The notes: generated from the letters alone by a model not told the origin. A DNA stretch of 64,000 nt from Blumeriella jaapii (GCA_009599575.1 VWND01000018.1:124001-188000), one strand, 5' to 3'. Shown: positions 20,695-32,735, counted from the stretch's first letter. A program made the numbers and translations.

Positions 20695-23190
20695 TTAGCT
20701 CTCCTCGGCCAGGCTGCCCTGCTTCGCGTCCGTCGAGGCCAGGGGCTTCAGATCCAAGAGCCGAGCCGAGCCTGCACTCATGTGTCGAGCCTGTTTCTGG
20801 CCCACGTCGACGCTTGTGGCCCTTTGTAAGACCGTGTTCCCAACGGGGGAATCGGGAGATGCTGGGCCATCGTCTCCCACGTCGTCATCGAATTGCGTCA
20901 AGAGCCCTTCAGTCGACCTCGCTCGCGCGCGATTGACGATGGTCGGGCGTCTTCCCACTGCTCCCCACGTCGAGTGCACAGAAGCCAGGCTCGCGGCCCG
21001 GTCCTCGTCATCACTGGAAGGCATGGGGTCGCCCGTTGACTCTCCATTGGTCATAGCTTGGTCATCGGGGCTAGGCGTCAATCGAGCGAAACACTGATCG
21101 TCCGTATTCCCAGAGTCCTCGGCTGGTTCGGACACGCTCTGGTCCCTCCAGGAATTGAGGCTTGCCCGCTGTTGTCGCAGGGCCGAGTTTCGTTTGGAGC
21201 CGCTCTTCCGACCCGACAGCCAAGATCCTTCCGAATCAACGGAGGCCAGTGACTGTGATATGACATTGCCAGGCTCGGGGGACGGGTCTTCGGCCATCTG
21301 ATGACCACTCATAGGTCTCTCGTCTTGCATCATCGCCGCGTCGGCCAACAAATCTTCGCTGGTAGGGGTGTCATGTCGTCGAGAATCTTCCAGGTCGTGA
21401 GTGACGGATGCTGGTGGTACCGCACCAGCCTCTGGGGACGGTAATCTCGAGTCCGGTGGCGACAAGGGAAGCTCTGGGAGGTGTTCCCGGAACTTGGACA
21501 TGGTCCGCTTCGGGACGTTGGATGCTGAGCGCATTGGGGCGTATTGCGGTCCGTTACTGCTGTGACCACCGCTGTGCATCGAGTCCCGTGACGTGTTGGA
21601 GAACGACGAGGGTGCAGAGCCACGCGACAGTCTCCTCAATCCTCGTAGCTTGAAGAACGAAGACCAAGACCGAGCCATCTTCATCGGAGAAGTCTTGACC
21701 GGAGAAGCCTTCAGCGGAGCCGTTGCTGTCTGGCTAAGAGATTCTTGCCCTCTCGGTTGCGGGATCGCCGCAGACACAGATGCGGTTGGCTCTGGGGTGC
21801 TTGGATGCGATATCTGCGATCCGCTCGACGCGCCCCGAGCATGGCGGTGGGTTCTCGGCGGAGATCCCGGAATGATGACGACCTCGCCTGCCGTTCCACC
21901 AACTGCAGCCGTGATTTCCGAGTCTTCGGATGTAGGCAAGATGTATTCCATAGGCACGCTGGCACTGGGGTGGAAACCAGGAGCCTCTGTGCTCGCCCCC
22001 GCGTCTAGTCGGAACGCATCTGCAGGTCGCTTCGCTCGCCCGTTGTCTGATCCATCGGACCCCTTTCTCTTGCTCGATGTGACGACTGCCGACGTGCCGA
22101 TTCCCAAGCCAACCACTTCCCGTCCAAAAACACCTCGCTCCATGTTGGGAGGTGGTGAAGCGTCGTGACGCGCAGCGAAAGCCTCTTCCGCTCTCTGTTT
22201 CTCCTGCCGCCTCGCCAGTCTCCTCTCCATCTTGAGCCGTTCAGCAATCTTTTTTTTCTCCCTCCGTTTTTGATCTCGCTCCATGAGCTCCCGTAATTCG
22301 CTGGCGCTCAGATCATCGGCGAGATCGTCCACCCTCTTGTTTGCCTTCAATTCCTTCTCTCCTACCGTCTTCCGGTCTGAGAGTCTCCTTCTCCCCGACT
22401 CGGACCTTATCGAGCCGAACCCGCTCGCTCCCGGAGCGTATTTCGGGTTTTCGGCATATTTGATGGTCGGCCGAGGGGCGAGCACGTCCAAGGCGCTGAT
22501 GATGTACGACGGCTGATGACTGGAGTTTTCCGAGCACGACGAACGCATCGATTCGGGCAGAGGGAGGGAGATATCCGACGACGGATCCGAATTTCGACTA
22601 AATCTTCCACGCATCTTCTTGCTGTCCCGCTTCATCGGTCTGCCTGACGAGTTCACATCTGCCGCCGGTCGGGCAGGGCTGAATGTGACCATGGCCTTGA
22701 TCTCGGCCTCTCTGTCATGTTCCGTCTTCCCTTTCCTGCTCGATTTTCTCTTGTGCAAGATGGGCATCTCCTGCCAATCCGGCTGAGCCGTTTCTGATGC
22801 TTGCGCGCCTGCTCTTGAAAGTTTCTTTCCCGCCGGCAGAGGCCTGTTCGCGTCCGACCTGTTCCCCCTTTCGACATTGGCGGGTCGGGGTTGAAGCGAC
22901 AGACGATCCGTGGCTGGAGACACCCGGATGTCGTCTGTTCGCCCGGGCGAGAAGCTGTATCTGCGTTTCGTATCTCTGTTCCGCTGCAGCTTCCTGGGCT
23001 CGTGGCCCGATTTTCCTCGCGAGCCTCTCCTGCTCCTCCTCCTCTCAGGGGCGGCAGAAGCCAGCGCCGCCTCATTGTTGAACCTCGCAGGGTCCCGAAC
23101 CCCAGCCTCATGCAAGCCCGATCCTGGAAACTCTGCCCCGCCTGCAGATTTTCTGCGATTATGCCTCCTCCGAAAGAGCCACATGCCCAT
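20695..23190 (-). CDS. Large, mostly disordered protein of unknown function
   Basis: Single-exon 831-aa protein starting MGMWLFRRRHNRRKS. It is strongly Ser/Arg/Pro-rich and looks intrinsically disordered. A basic N-terminal third (RRRSRRGSRGKSG, HKRKSSRKGK) is followed by a conserved-looking segment LAPRPTIKYAENPKYAP, then a charged helix likely to form a coiled coil at about residues 290-345 (LRELMERDQKRREKKKIAER). The C-terminal half is Ser-rich with many SP/TP sites, suggesting phosphorylation. No catalytic domain is visible. The frame is long, codon use matches its neighbours, and the ATG is the first one, so I take it as real. Function unknown; a scaffold or nuclear role would be a guess. 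Confidence 0.8.
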   Translation of the reverse strand: MGMWLFRRRHNRRKSAGGAEFPGSGLHEAGVRDPARFNNEAALASAAPERRRSRRGSRGKSGHEPRKLQRNRDTKRRYSFSPGRTDDIRVSPATDRLSLQPRPANVERGNRSDANRPLPAGKKLSRAGAQASETAQPDWQEMPILHKRKSSRKGKTEHDREAEIKAMVTFSPARPAADVNSSGRPMKRDSKKMRGRFSRNSDPSSDISLPLPESMRSSCSENSSHQPSYIISALDVLAPRPTIKYAENPKYAPGASGFGSIRSESGRRRLSDRKTVGEKELKANKRVDDLADDLSASELRELMERDQKRREKKKIAERLKMERRLARRQEKQRAEEAFAARHDASPPPNMERGVFGREVVGLGIGTSAVVTSSKRKGSDGSDNGRAKRPADAFRLDAGASTEAPGFHPSASVPMEYILPTSEDSEITAAVGGTAGEVVIIPGSPPRTHRHARGASSGSQISHPSTPEPTASVSAAIPQPRGQESLSQTATAPLKASPVKTSPMKMARSWSSFFKLRGLRRLSRGSAPSSFSNTSRDSMHSGGHSSNGPQYAPMRSASNVPKRTMSKFREHLPELPLSPPDSRLPSPEAGAVPPASVTHDLEDSRRHDTPTSEDLLADAAMMQDERPMSGHQMAEDPSPEPGNVISQSLASVDSEGSWLSGRKSGSKRNSALRQQRASLNSWRDQSVSEPAEDSGNTDDQCFARLTPSPDDQAMTNGESTGDPMPSSDDEDRAASLASVHSTWGAVGRRPTIVNRARARSTEGLLTQFDDDVGDDGPASPDSPVGNTVLQRATSVDVGQKQARHMSAGSARLLDLKPLASTDAKQGSLAEES

Positions 23191-24954
23191 CTTTCATTCC
23201 CGTGGGGGCGGCGAGTTGACGCTGCGCCCTGCGTCCTGCGGCCGGTGTGCGTCGCGCTCTCAACCAGGGGCCGCCGGTGTGCTCGTCGCCGTCGTCGTCG
23301 TCGTCCTATCCCGGGCGCGCGTCGACGAAGGCCATTCACCGGTCGCGGACAGGAAAGGAGCCCGAGGATGGCGGTGGCGAACCACGCTCTTAGCACGATA
23401 GAATATAGCGATATAGGCTGGGGGAAGGGGACGCAGTTCGCGGTGGCATGGTCCAGGCTATGCGGTGGCAGTTCGCGGGTTTGGGGTCTCCGGCACGGCG
23501 GTGGCGTCCTGTGGTTCGGGGTGGCGCAACTAGGTAGAAGGATAATCGTGTTGGCGTACGGTAGATGGATGCATCTTCAAGACGTATGATTGACCGGAGA
23601 GATCGAGGGGGGTTTGGAGGTCGGGAGCGTGGGATAGAGGTCGGGGAGGGGGGGGGGTCGAAGGATGTCGCATGTAAGTAAGATAAGTATGTAGGACAGA
23701 TGGTGGTGGAGGGAGGAGAAAGAGAGGGGAGGAGAGGTGGGCGAGGTGGGCGAGGGGAGGTACAGTACTGTACTGTAGGAGAGGTGAGGAGGGTGAGGAG
23801 GGCGAGGTGGTGAGGTGAGGTGGTGAGGTGTCCAAAGAGCGAGAAGTGGAGCGGAGAAGAAACGGCCCAGGCGCGGCCCCGGCGCAGCCCAGACCGGCCT
23901 CTGGGTGATTATGCCTCGAAGCCCAGCGCCGAGTTTTTTAAGATTAAAAGCGCAAGGAAAAGTACGGTGCTGTACAGACGGTATGTACAGTATGGAGGAT
24001 GAGGACCACGGCTTCTGGACCGTGTGGGACTCGTCGCGGCGAGGAATCACCGTGATGGAATCACCGTGGTGGAAGAGCAATCATGGTGGAAGAGCAATCA
24101 TGGTGGAAGTAGGGCAGTGAATACAGTGCATACAGTGCATACAGTACCTACAGTACCTACAGTACACATTGTAGGAAAGGTAGGAAAGGCTGCCTACAGG
24201 ACAGTACGATGTCAATGTCCACACGTCAATATCTACATGTCAATGTCAATATGTCAATGTCAACACAGCTCTCCTGTCTCGTCTCTGCAGGGGAAGCCTT
24301 GGGGACAGATATCTGATCACGTGAGCCTTTCCTTCGATCTATGTCCTGTCCTATATCTTGAGCGTCTCTATGATTGTATCGCGGCAAGAAGACAACATGA
24401 CGTGCCCGGAACCTCACAAGAACTTGAGCATGGGCTGTCCATGATCTTACTTACATCTCTACCTCTTAACCCTGATGCCGCCGCCGACGCCAAGCATTAC
24501 CAGAGCAGTTCTCCTTCCGTGAGGACCAAGCGCCGGCGATACTTACAGCACAGTACTTAAACGATCACTTTCACGTACGATACGGTACAGTACAGTACCA
24601 GGAAGTCGGCATCGGGGTGCGTGCTCGAGATCGGAAAGATACCCGCTTGCTGTGATGAGATGGCCAGTCGGCCATGCCCTTGCGCTTCACGTGTGCGGGA
24701 GGGAGGTCTTCTCTTCGAGAAAAGATGACTTGCTGCCTGACACTGGTGGAGATGAAGCGCGCATCCGGAGAGGAACGGCGCAAAGACGCATGGCTCGATC
24801 GCTCTTGGTCAGGGGAAGGTACAGTACGCTCGAGGTGTTGAAGAACTGACTTGGGCTTACTGTGCCTCTGGTTAGCCGGATTTCTGGGATCTGAGCGTCG
24901 TCGGAATCTGCAATTGGCTTTCACCCGGCATCAAAGCTGAAGATCAAGACCCGG
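23191..24954. other. Upstream spacer with G-rich and TACAGTAC tracts
   Basis: Promoter side of the 831-aa gene followed by repeat-rich DNA. Features are GGTGAGG-type tracts at about 23730-23830, CAGTACTGTACTG at about 23764, short duplications GGAAGAGCAATCATGGT at about 24070-24108, ACAGTGCAT/ACAGTACCT units at about 24123-24165, and TCAATGT units at about 24210-24265. No gene seen. Confidence 0.5.
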
Positions 24955-27400
24955 GAAAGAATCAAAAGACGGGAAGAAGAAAAGAAAAGAAAAGGAGAAG
25001 AAAAGAAAAGAAAGGAAAAGAAAAGAAAAGGAGAAGAAAAGAAGAAGGGAAGAAGAAGAATCCCAAAAAAAGGAAAAAAGAAGAAAAAAGAAAATTTAAA
25101 GCGGTTGATGATGGATTTACTAATGATAGCAAAAGCTAGCAGGATAGAAACTGGGTATTTATAGAGTTAGGTTCACGCTTTTCCCCGAGTGGAATCATCG
25201 CATTCGCAAGTCGCAATATCCCCTACTGTAGTACAGTAAGAAGCAGTCTGATCCAACAAGCTTTCTGCCAGTTTCCTAATAAGAGCTAGCATGGCATTAA
25301 CAAGCGCAAGCGCCATTTTGTTTGTCTTGCAGAAGAAAGAAAAAGCAATCTTGATCCTTTACTTACAGTATACTAACTGAAATCTAGAAATGATTTTCTC
25401 GCTTGGGTGGATATGGTTAGTTGTGTGCCTGCCGATATTCACCGGTACGGTACGTGCAGCTTTACAAGCGAACAAAGGAAAAAAGAAATAAAACCAAGGT
25501 TTGATAATAACAGAGTTAATAATAGTAACGAAAATGGATTTTCATGTAAATTCGCGCTGTTTTCTTCACACGGATATAAACTTTTCAGAATCTACAGAAG
25601 TCTGTTTGGTAGGACCAGATAAAAAATCACAAACAAAGCAGTCCAATTGTCTACCAATCATTTCGCCGATTTCACAATTAATATTGGCATAATAGCAGGA
25701 GGCACAGGCGTTTTTCCGATAACGTTTGAAGAATAGGATCTTAACGCTGTACTTATACCTATCGAACGCTTCCGAGAATTGCTCCTTCCTTGTCAAGGCA
25801 AAAGCGCATACCTGGTGAGTCACTTGTTGCTATTCACTGTATTCCCTTGCACGTAAGAAAGGAAAAAAAAAATGAAAAAACATTCGTTTAAGGAATAACA
25901 ACAGCACAATTGATAACGACAGTAGGTCGTAAGAATACAAAAAGAATTCGTATACTGCTAGATCTACGCTTCTTCCTACGTAAAATACAAATTCAACGCT
26001 TCTAAATTCCATAAATCAAACTCTCTGAAAAAAGAGAACTGCGCAGATACCAAACACACGTTCTGCTTTCTCAGATAGTAGCTGGCCACTGCCTTATCCT
26101 TAAATAATCACCAGCGGAGCCCTTATTGTAACAGAAAAGCGGGAAGTCAAAGATGTTTTATTCTTCGTGCCTTAAAGGCTGTTTAGGTATGTAGTATGGA
26201 TGTTCTAATGCTATAGAAGGTGCGAGCTTTCAGATTATGGATTATAACGTTAATGACTCGCTGTCGTGTCGTTTTTAACACTTGTTCTGGTCGAACGCAA
26301 AAAAGACGTCCACGTTTTATTTATAGACTCGAGGAATTTTCGTGATAGTCTTTTTCGCTCGATTGGGTACAGTCAGACATCCACTCGCTTGCGAATATTC
26401 ACTGCATTACTTAGCGATTGAAAGACTCGGTAGGATGAAAGTGAATTTCACAAACATGGAACGTACATAACAAGCGTAATGCGCTTTCAGCACCTTTGTG
26501 AACTGTTATAGACTGCTATATCTATTCCAAGAACTGATATACCTGGTGAAGGATTTCGAAATCTCATATGCTGGTTCCGGAAAAGCCAGAAGCAAAGATT
26601 AATCTGCTGCCTGTACACCTGGGTAGCTTTCTGTGTTATCAGAATACAACGACGAGCATTATTTCTTTTTTCTGCTCTATAGCAATAAGATTATAAACTC
26701 AACTTAAAATAGTACCTGGTCTCCTGGCTACGGTTTTGCTGTCATTTGTATTTCCATTCTCATTATTTTCTCTGCTTTCACTCCCAACAGTCTGATAGTG
26801 TTTTCATATCTGTTCTGCTGCTATGTCTGCTTAAATTTTTACCGCAGCGCTTTTCCTTCCATGCAAAACTTGACAGATTCTTATCCTATTCTTCTCCTAA
26901 TATTGCCAAACTGTTCCTTCAGCTTCTGATGTACGGAATAGAGAAAGGCTTGTGTTCTGTGGAGGAGAAATCACGATCAAGGTATTGAGGTAAAAACAGT
27001 ACATTCATGTAAAAGAATCAGTTGAAGTCTGATCTTAGCTAATAAAGCAACGAGCATTTTATATACATAATAGAAACAGTGAGCGCATATTAAAAATGGA
27101 TTTATAAGTATCGTGCAAATGATTTTGAGATTATAAATTGAGGTTTGAGATCATTATTGATTAAAGGTATAAAGCATCCCGCTCAACCAACACCGTCAGC
27201 TGGTACCAGACTGCTTTTATGACACAGCAAAGAAGTGGGAAGAGGCTGGTTTAAATAGCCGGAGAGATCATCCCGACTGGCGCTTTGGAGCAAGATTTCC
27301 TGTTCGGGAATCAAAGACAACGCCACGCCAAAAGGAAAATCAAGAGACAAAGGACGACCGAGGCGTTTCAAGATCCTTCACGTGCAGTTTCCTATCTTGG
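24955..27400. other. AT-rich gene-free island led by a purine tract
   Basis: A GAAAAG-type purine-only run (about 24955-25100) is followed by about 2.3 kb visibly richer in A and T than its flanks. Frames are short and stop-ridden. No transposase, reverse transcriptase or terminal repeat can be read. It may be a repeat relic aged by RIP-type C-to-T mutation, but this is inference. Confidence 0.5.
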
Positions 27401-27812
27401 AAGAAAGTGAATTGCATCTCGCTTATGAAGCTCGGTTTTGTATTTGGTTCGAAGTATAAAATGTTCGATCCCGCCAAAACTAAACTTGGGCATGTATGCC
27501 GAACCTGTGTGTGGAATGGCTATAGATGACGGCATGTGTCTTTCCAGCGAGCTTGCTCTCATTCGGGAAAAAGACCAGAGAAAGGGTGTGTTGGTCTTAT
27601 CTGGCTTGTTAGCAATAGCTGTACGGCTGGCTTCGAAGTATTGAGACTTCCTGGCTTAGCTGGCAAGTGATTATCGCAAGTGGATGTTTGACAACAAGAA
27701 AAGGGATGGCAGTGGCTGCTGCGCGCCTCTCATGGCTGAGATTTTCTTCTGCGAGTCACCGTCCACGGCACTCTGATACGTCTGCTTCAAGCCTGCCCCA
27801 GCTCACCTGGTC
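27401..27812. other. Spacer downstream of D-amino-acid oxidase, no gene seen
   Basis: About 410 bp returning to average composition. Only short frames occur and nothing is recognised. Confidence 0.35.
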
Positions 27813-29028
27813 CTAAAGCTTCGCGCTCGTCCTTAGAACCTCCTCGACCAACTCCACCACACCCTCTGCACATCCATAGCTCCCCTGATACCCCCAACCA
27901 CCATGCCCATAATTGTGCACCACCCACTGCCCCCCCGGCAACCTCTCCTTCTCGATTCTCACCCCGCTCGTCCTCAACGGCCGCAAGCCTACTCCGTGCC
28001 TCACCACATCCAGCGCCTCGATCCCTTTCCCCCCCGTCAACCGCGGACACAGGTCCACGGCCCTCCTCATGATACGTACGGCCTGATCAGGATCGACCCG
28101 CGACTCCGAGTTCCCCTTCTGGTACGTGCCGCCCAGGACGGTCCCGCCACCGGCGGCGCGCTGCATGACATACGCGACCTCTTCGTCGCCGTCGTCCGTG
28201 CCGGAAACGGTGAACATGGCGCCCGGCTCGTTGCGCACGACGACGATCTGTCCGCGGACGGGAATCACGTCGGGGTCCATCACGCCGCCGAGCTGGCACG
28301 CCAGCAGGCCGGTGCAGTTGACCACCACGTCCGCGCGGCCGGAGGCGTGCAGCGCGCTCGCTTCGGCGATGTGCGTGAGCACCGCGCGCTTCACCGTTAC
28401 GCCGCGCGCGAGGCCCTGCGACACTAGGTAGGGGAGGTAAATCGCGGGGTTGATGCACACGGATCTGAAGGCCGTTCCGGAGTCTATGGAGGGCGGGAGC
28501 TCGAACGGCGAGAGGATGCGGAAGCCCGGGACCACAGACGCGAACCAGGGCGCGGGTGAGAGGAGCTCGTTGAACCACTTGCCTGTGGTGGCGTGGGCGT
28601 CTTGGTGGCGGTTGTAGATGATGGCATCTGTTGTTCGTGAGCTGTGATCGTGTATGGGTTGCTTGTCAGAAGACCTTGGAAATGGATGCCGGCTTCAGGC
28701 ACATGCTCTGCCAGACGGGCCAGCTCTGGCCACGTATTCTTCTCCCAGCGGTTACTGTCCTTAGAAGAGACTCTGGGATGGAGGTGAGTTGAAGCCGCAG
28801 ACGAGAGGCGTGTGACGTACGGCAAGTAGTTTGCTCCCGCCCAGGGGGAAGTGTATTCAATGTCAGAGTCTCCAGGCATGTGTTTTGCTATCACGGTCAC
28901 GCTGTGGCCTTTTTTGCATAGCAAAAGAGCTGTGGTGAGCCCGGATACGCCAGCTCTGGACGTGGTCAATACATTATCAAGCCGCGAGTTGATGGGGGCA
29001 CCGACCCGATGACGACGACGTTTGGCAT
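27813..29028 (-). CDS. D-amino-acid oxidase, peroxisomal
   Basis: FAD-dependent D-amino-acid oxidase, deaminating D-amino acids to 2-oxo acids with release of H2O2 and ammonia. Exons are 29028-29006 (23 nt), 28955-28821, 28772-28675 and 28627-27813; the three introns are 47-50 nt. The product is 356 aa, the normal length. The first exons join to MPNVVVIGAGVSGLTTA (FAD-binding GxGxxG). Then come SPWAGANYLP, the substrate-loop block INPAIYLPYL, VVNCTGLLACQLGG, RHGVGLRPLRTSGVRIE (substrate-binding Arg region) and HNYGHGGWGYQGSYGCAEG. The C-terminal tripeptide AKL is an acceptable PTS1, so import into peroxisomes is expected. D-aspartate oxidase is the closest alternative. Confidence 0.93.
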
Positions 29029-30246
29029 CGTTGCACAATCAAACAGTTTGGCAGTGGTAGAGAAAGCACAAAAAGACACAGAGAGACGATTTTAATCTGG
29101 ATGGGGGCTTCAAACTCTTCTCTTCTCGAGCTGATGTTGATGTGGATTTGATGTGTACAGAGCCCCACTTTTGCGCCGAACATTGTCACGAGCCAACGCG
29201 GCTTCTGATTGGTCACTTGCCGAGTCAACGACAACAACAACATGTAAGGGGTTTAGGCAGTAACGACGTCGCTCAAATCTGCATTGCAATACTGACTTCC
29301 TAATCACGGGAGATGGGTGGAAAAAACCGAAAGGTAGTTAACCTGTCCCAAAGTTCATTCAGAACACGTGCTTATTTATGTACACACAGGTACCTGCCCG
29401 GCTCTTGCAATGATTTCAGTCTTCGCCGCTCCTGCTTTCATTGTCGCCTTGTACGGAGAACCATTCTAGATCGCAAACCTTCACCCTGCAAATCTGAGCT
29501 TCCAAGAGTGCAAGTACGGGCGATAATACTTAGAAAGGCCTGATCGGTCGTTAACTCTATAATCATTTCAACTGTTTCAACGCTCATAGCTTCAGCAATG
29601 ACTACTATCTAGACACTTCAATACACAGAACTAGCACTACTGCGCGTCATATTCTATTCATGATGTAAAGCGTGGATTACGTCTTACCAAACACCTGCGC
29701 AACCAACAGTCTCAACATCAAGAGGAAGTCCATGTCGATTTCAGGGACTATTCCTGTTGCTTTCACGCTGGGAGTACATGAAAGTAGCAGCAGTGAATGC
29801 AAGTTAATCGAAGCCGTCGTAGCATGCGCGATTCCTCATGCCCGTAACTGTGCGATGTGTGCAATGCTGCGCAACTGTACCCCTTGCGATACGTACTCGC
29901 TCTCCGGTAGATATAACACGCATCCAATTACACCAAACTCATTTCATTGTGTTCGGATTGTATTTATTCCGAGGTGCGATGGTGGGGCGTATCGGGGCGA
30001 TGACGAGAGAGAGAAATGGTTTGGCCTAGGAAGGCTCGCCGTCCCAATGCGGTATGGCGTATGAACTCACCACGAGGTCGCAGGAGCTACCTCTTCCTAT
30101 TGTGGGGCCCCACACTGCGACTTGACTTCCATAAATTCTTCAACTTCAACTTCTTGAACATCAACTCCTTGAACATCAACCCGCTCACAAGAGAGCCCAA
30201 ACCTCCCACCACCAACAACACCACCAAACAACCAAGGAAAAACACC
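29029..30246. other. Divergent intergenic region
   Basis: About 1.2 kb between the D-amino-acid oxidase (minus) and OTU (plus) starts. No gene seen. Just before the OTU start there is a short direct repeat of CTTGAACATCAAC (about 30153-30180). Confidence 0.45.
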
Positions 30247-31992
30247 ATGAGGAAGAACGAGTTCCCTCTCTTCGCCCAGCAGGGGCTGAAGATCAAGCAG
30301 ATCGAAGCCGATGGTAAGTCCTCTCTCTCTCTCTCCCTCCCTCTCTCTCCCTCTCTCTCTCTCTCCTCCTCAACTCCGTCCCAGCTCTCACCTCGCGCTG
30401 CCTTCACCTCGCGCTACTCTTGCCTCGCGCTGCTGCTGTCAGTGTTGGTTGCTATTGCCAATCCAGAGCGCGTCGTCGCTTCAACGCGATGCGCTCTCAC
30501 TCATTCACTCCTCAATCCTGCCTCCTCTTACCCATCTCTGCCCCTCCAGTCTCGCAAGCACACGTTCAAGCACACGTCGGAGCATCCCCTCTGACATTCT
30601 TCCCCTAGGCAACTGTCTGTTCCGCGCTCTGGCCGACCAACTGTGGCTGGACGCCAGCCGCCACGGTGAGATCCGCCAGCTGGTAGTCACCCACATGCGT
30701 GACAACGCAGGTGACTACCAGGCCTGGGTCCGGGCGGAACCTGGAGGAGGCCATCGCAGAAACGCCAAGCGAGGAGCGGCGTCCAGCTCCTTATCAAATG
30801 TGAGGCTCCCGTCTGCCGAGGACCACAGAAGAGAGTGGGAGCGCTACCTCGCTGCGATGGCCAAGCCCAGGGAATGGGGCACGCAGCTCGAGATCGTGGC
30901 CTTCACCAAAGTCTACGGCGTCGGTGTGGCGGTGTACACACCCGGCGGCCAGACGGTGGTGTTGGCATCCAACGAATCGACGACGGTTCTGCGGATCGCT
31001 TTCCACGTAAGTGTCCCCCTTCTAGAGTTTTTGCAATGCCTTTTCCTTTCATTCTGTGTGCGGGTGTTCAGTCCGTGGCAAGTCATGATGCTATGATACC
31101 CGTGACTCAGCAGGGCAAGGACACTTTCCCGTGCACACACATCTCATTCACTGTTCTATTTACCCGTGATATTGGCTGACGCGGTGATCACCAGGGGGAG
31201 AACTACCCGCACTACTCGTCTGTCCATCTGGACGGCGAGAGTGCCCCCGTGGACCAGCCCTCCTCTGCCTCTTGCTCTACCGGCAAGAGCATCAAGGCGA
31301 GCAACGGGAAGCGCCGCCGGGAGAGCGACGCCCCCGACAAGCCCGTTGTCAAGAAGGCCCGGCTGGAGGACAAGCCAGAGCCTGTCCGAAGGGCAGCCCC
31401 TCGACCAGCTCCTGCTAACCCTCGCAAGAGGACCCAGCCGGATGCCGACGACTCCAGTCCTCCGGCCAAGAAGCAGCGCGTCGAGCCCGCGGCTGTCCCT
31501 GCTCCTGCTCCTACTCCCGCTCCCACTCCTCCTCGTCGGAAGTGGAAGCGTCTCGTCCAGGGACGCCGAAGCCGAACCCCCTCGCCGCCTCGATCGCCAG
31601 CTCCAGTCGTGGTCCAACCGGACAGCGGAGCCGACTCCGCTCCTCGGGTTGCCCGACAGCGCCGGCTCTACCTCATTGAGGAGAGCGAGGATGAGGAGGA
31701 GGCGCCTGACGCCGCCATCATCACCGCCCCTGTTGCAGAACCGGAGGTCCCAGGGCCGAAGGTCGCAAAGCCGTCTCCTCCCGTGGAGGTCTACACGTGG
31801 CAGGAGACGGGCAACAGATTCCACAAGAGGCCAGTGGGGGACCGCCCGGCGACGGCCGTCACCCCCTACTCGGCCAGACGTGGTACTCCTCCTCCCGTTC
31901 CTGCTCCGGCCCCTGAGCGCCGTCCGGCCCACAGGAGGCGGACGAAGCCCAGACGGCACGGATGCCATTCTTCTCGCGGGTATAGCCGGTGA
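30247..31992 (+). CDS. OTU-type cysteine protease (deubiquitinase) with basic tail
   Basis: Ovarian-tumour-domain cysteine protease, probably a deubiquitinase. Exons are 30247-30313, 30609-31006 and 31195-31992 (introns of 295 and 188 nt), giving 420 aa. The OTU core begins almost at the N-terminus: residues 22-29 read DGNCLFRA with Asp22 and the nucleophile Cys25. The His motif PHYSSVH (residues about 160-166) is created by joining exons 2 and 3, so both catalytic motifs need splicing. The domain resembles OTUD3-type proteins. The C-terminal 240 residues are disordered, Pro-rich and carry two NLS-like stretches (KRRRES...VVKKARLED and AKKQRVEP) plus an acidic patch ESEDEEEAPDA, suggesting a nuclear location. 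The start ATG lies in CACCATGAGG. Confidence 0.88.
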
Positions 31993-32012
31993 TACTCGCA
32001 GCAGGCTTGTGC

Positions 32013-32735
32013 AGGTGTTCGAGCCCTCGATATCCGAAAGTCCGGGTATCGCGTTCCTCGTGGACGTGGTGCCTGAGTAGTAGGTGCCTCCCCTCCGAAC
32101 GTCGGGGCTCGACGTTGCTCGTCAACGTTGGGCTCTAAGTAGTAGGAGGGTTGACTGAGTGGTGAGATCATCCTGTCGAGTGTTGTAGCAGATCACTAGT
32201 TTAGCTTTTCGAGCCCTCAGTATCCGAAAGTCCAGGTATCGCGTTCCTTGTGGACGTGGTGCCTGAGTAGTAGGTATCTCCTCTCCGAACGTCGGGGCTC
32301 GACGTTGCTCGTCAACGTTGGGCTCTAAGTAGTAGGAGGGTTGACTGAGTGGTAAGATCATCCTGTCGAGTCGTGGCAGATCACTGGTTCAGGTGTTCGA
32401 GCCCTCGATATCCGAAAGTCCGGGCACGCGTCCCTCGTGGACGTGTTGCCTGAGTAGTAGGTGCCTCCCCTCCGAACGTCGGGGCCCGATGTTGCTCGTC
32501 AACGTTGGGCTCTAAGTAGTAGGAGGGTTGACGAGTGGTAAGATCATCCTGTCGAGTTGTGGCAGATCACTGGTTCAGGTGTTCGAGCCCTCGAAATCCG
32601 AAAGTCCAGGTATCGCGTTCCTTGTGGACGTGGTGCCTGAGTAGTAGGTGCCTCCCCTCCGAACGTCGGGGCTCGACGTTGCTCGTCAACGTTGGGCTCT
32701 AAGTAGTAGGAGGGTTGACCGAGGGTGAGATATCC
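32013..32735. repeat. Tandem array, four copies of a roughly 188-bp unit
   Basis: Units can be phased on GAGCCCTCGA, which recurs at about 32021, 32211 (variant TCAGT), 32399 and 32585, i.e. periods of 190, 188 and 186 bp. Each unit contains TCCGAAAGTCC, GAGTAGTAGGTGCCTCC, a small inverted repeat ACGTTG-CTCGT-CAACGT and AAGTAGTAGGAGGGTTGA. Differences among copies include several C/T and G/A transitions, mostly in copy 2. The array begins 20 bp after the OTU stop codon, so at least part is probably in its 3' UTR. No protein function is apparent. Confidence 0.93.

Noticed and set aside
31866..32361. Minus-strand frames giving a repeated peptide (PSYYLEPNVDEQRRAP) in the array
   Set aside because: They arise simply from tandem copies, no start or splice context is convincing, and frames break in copies 3 and 4.
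32013..32735. Possible tRNA remnants in the tandem repeat (GTTCGAGCCC resembles a T-arm)
   Set aside because: No acceptor stem, anticodon arm or D-arm can be folded around it in any unit.
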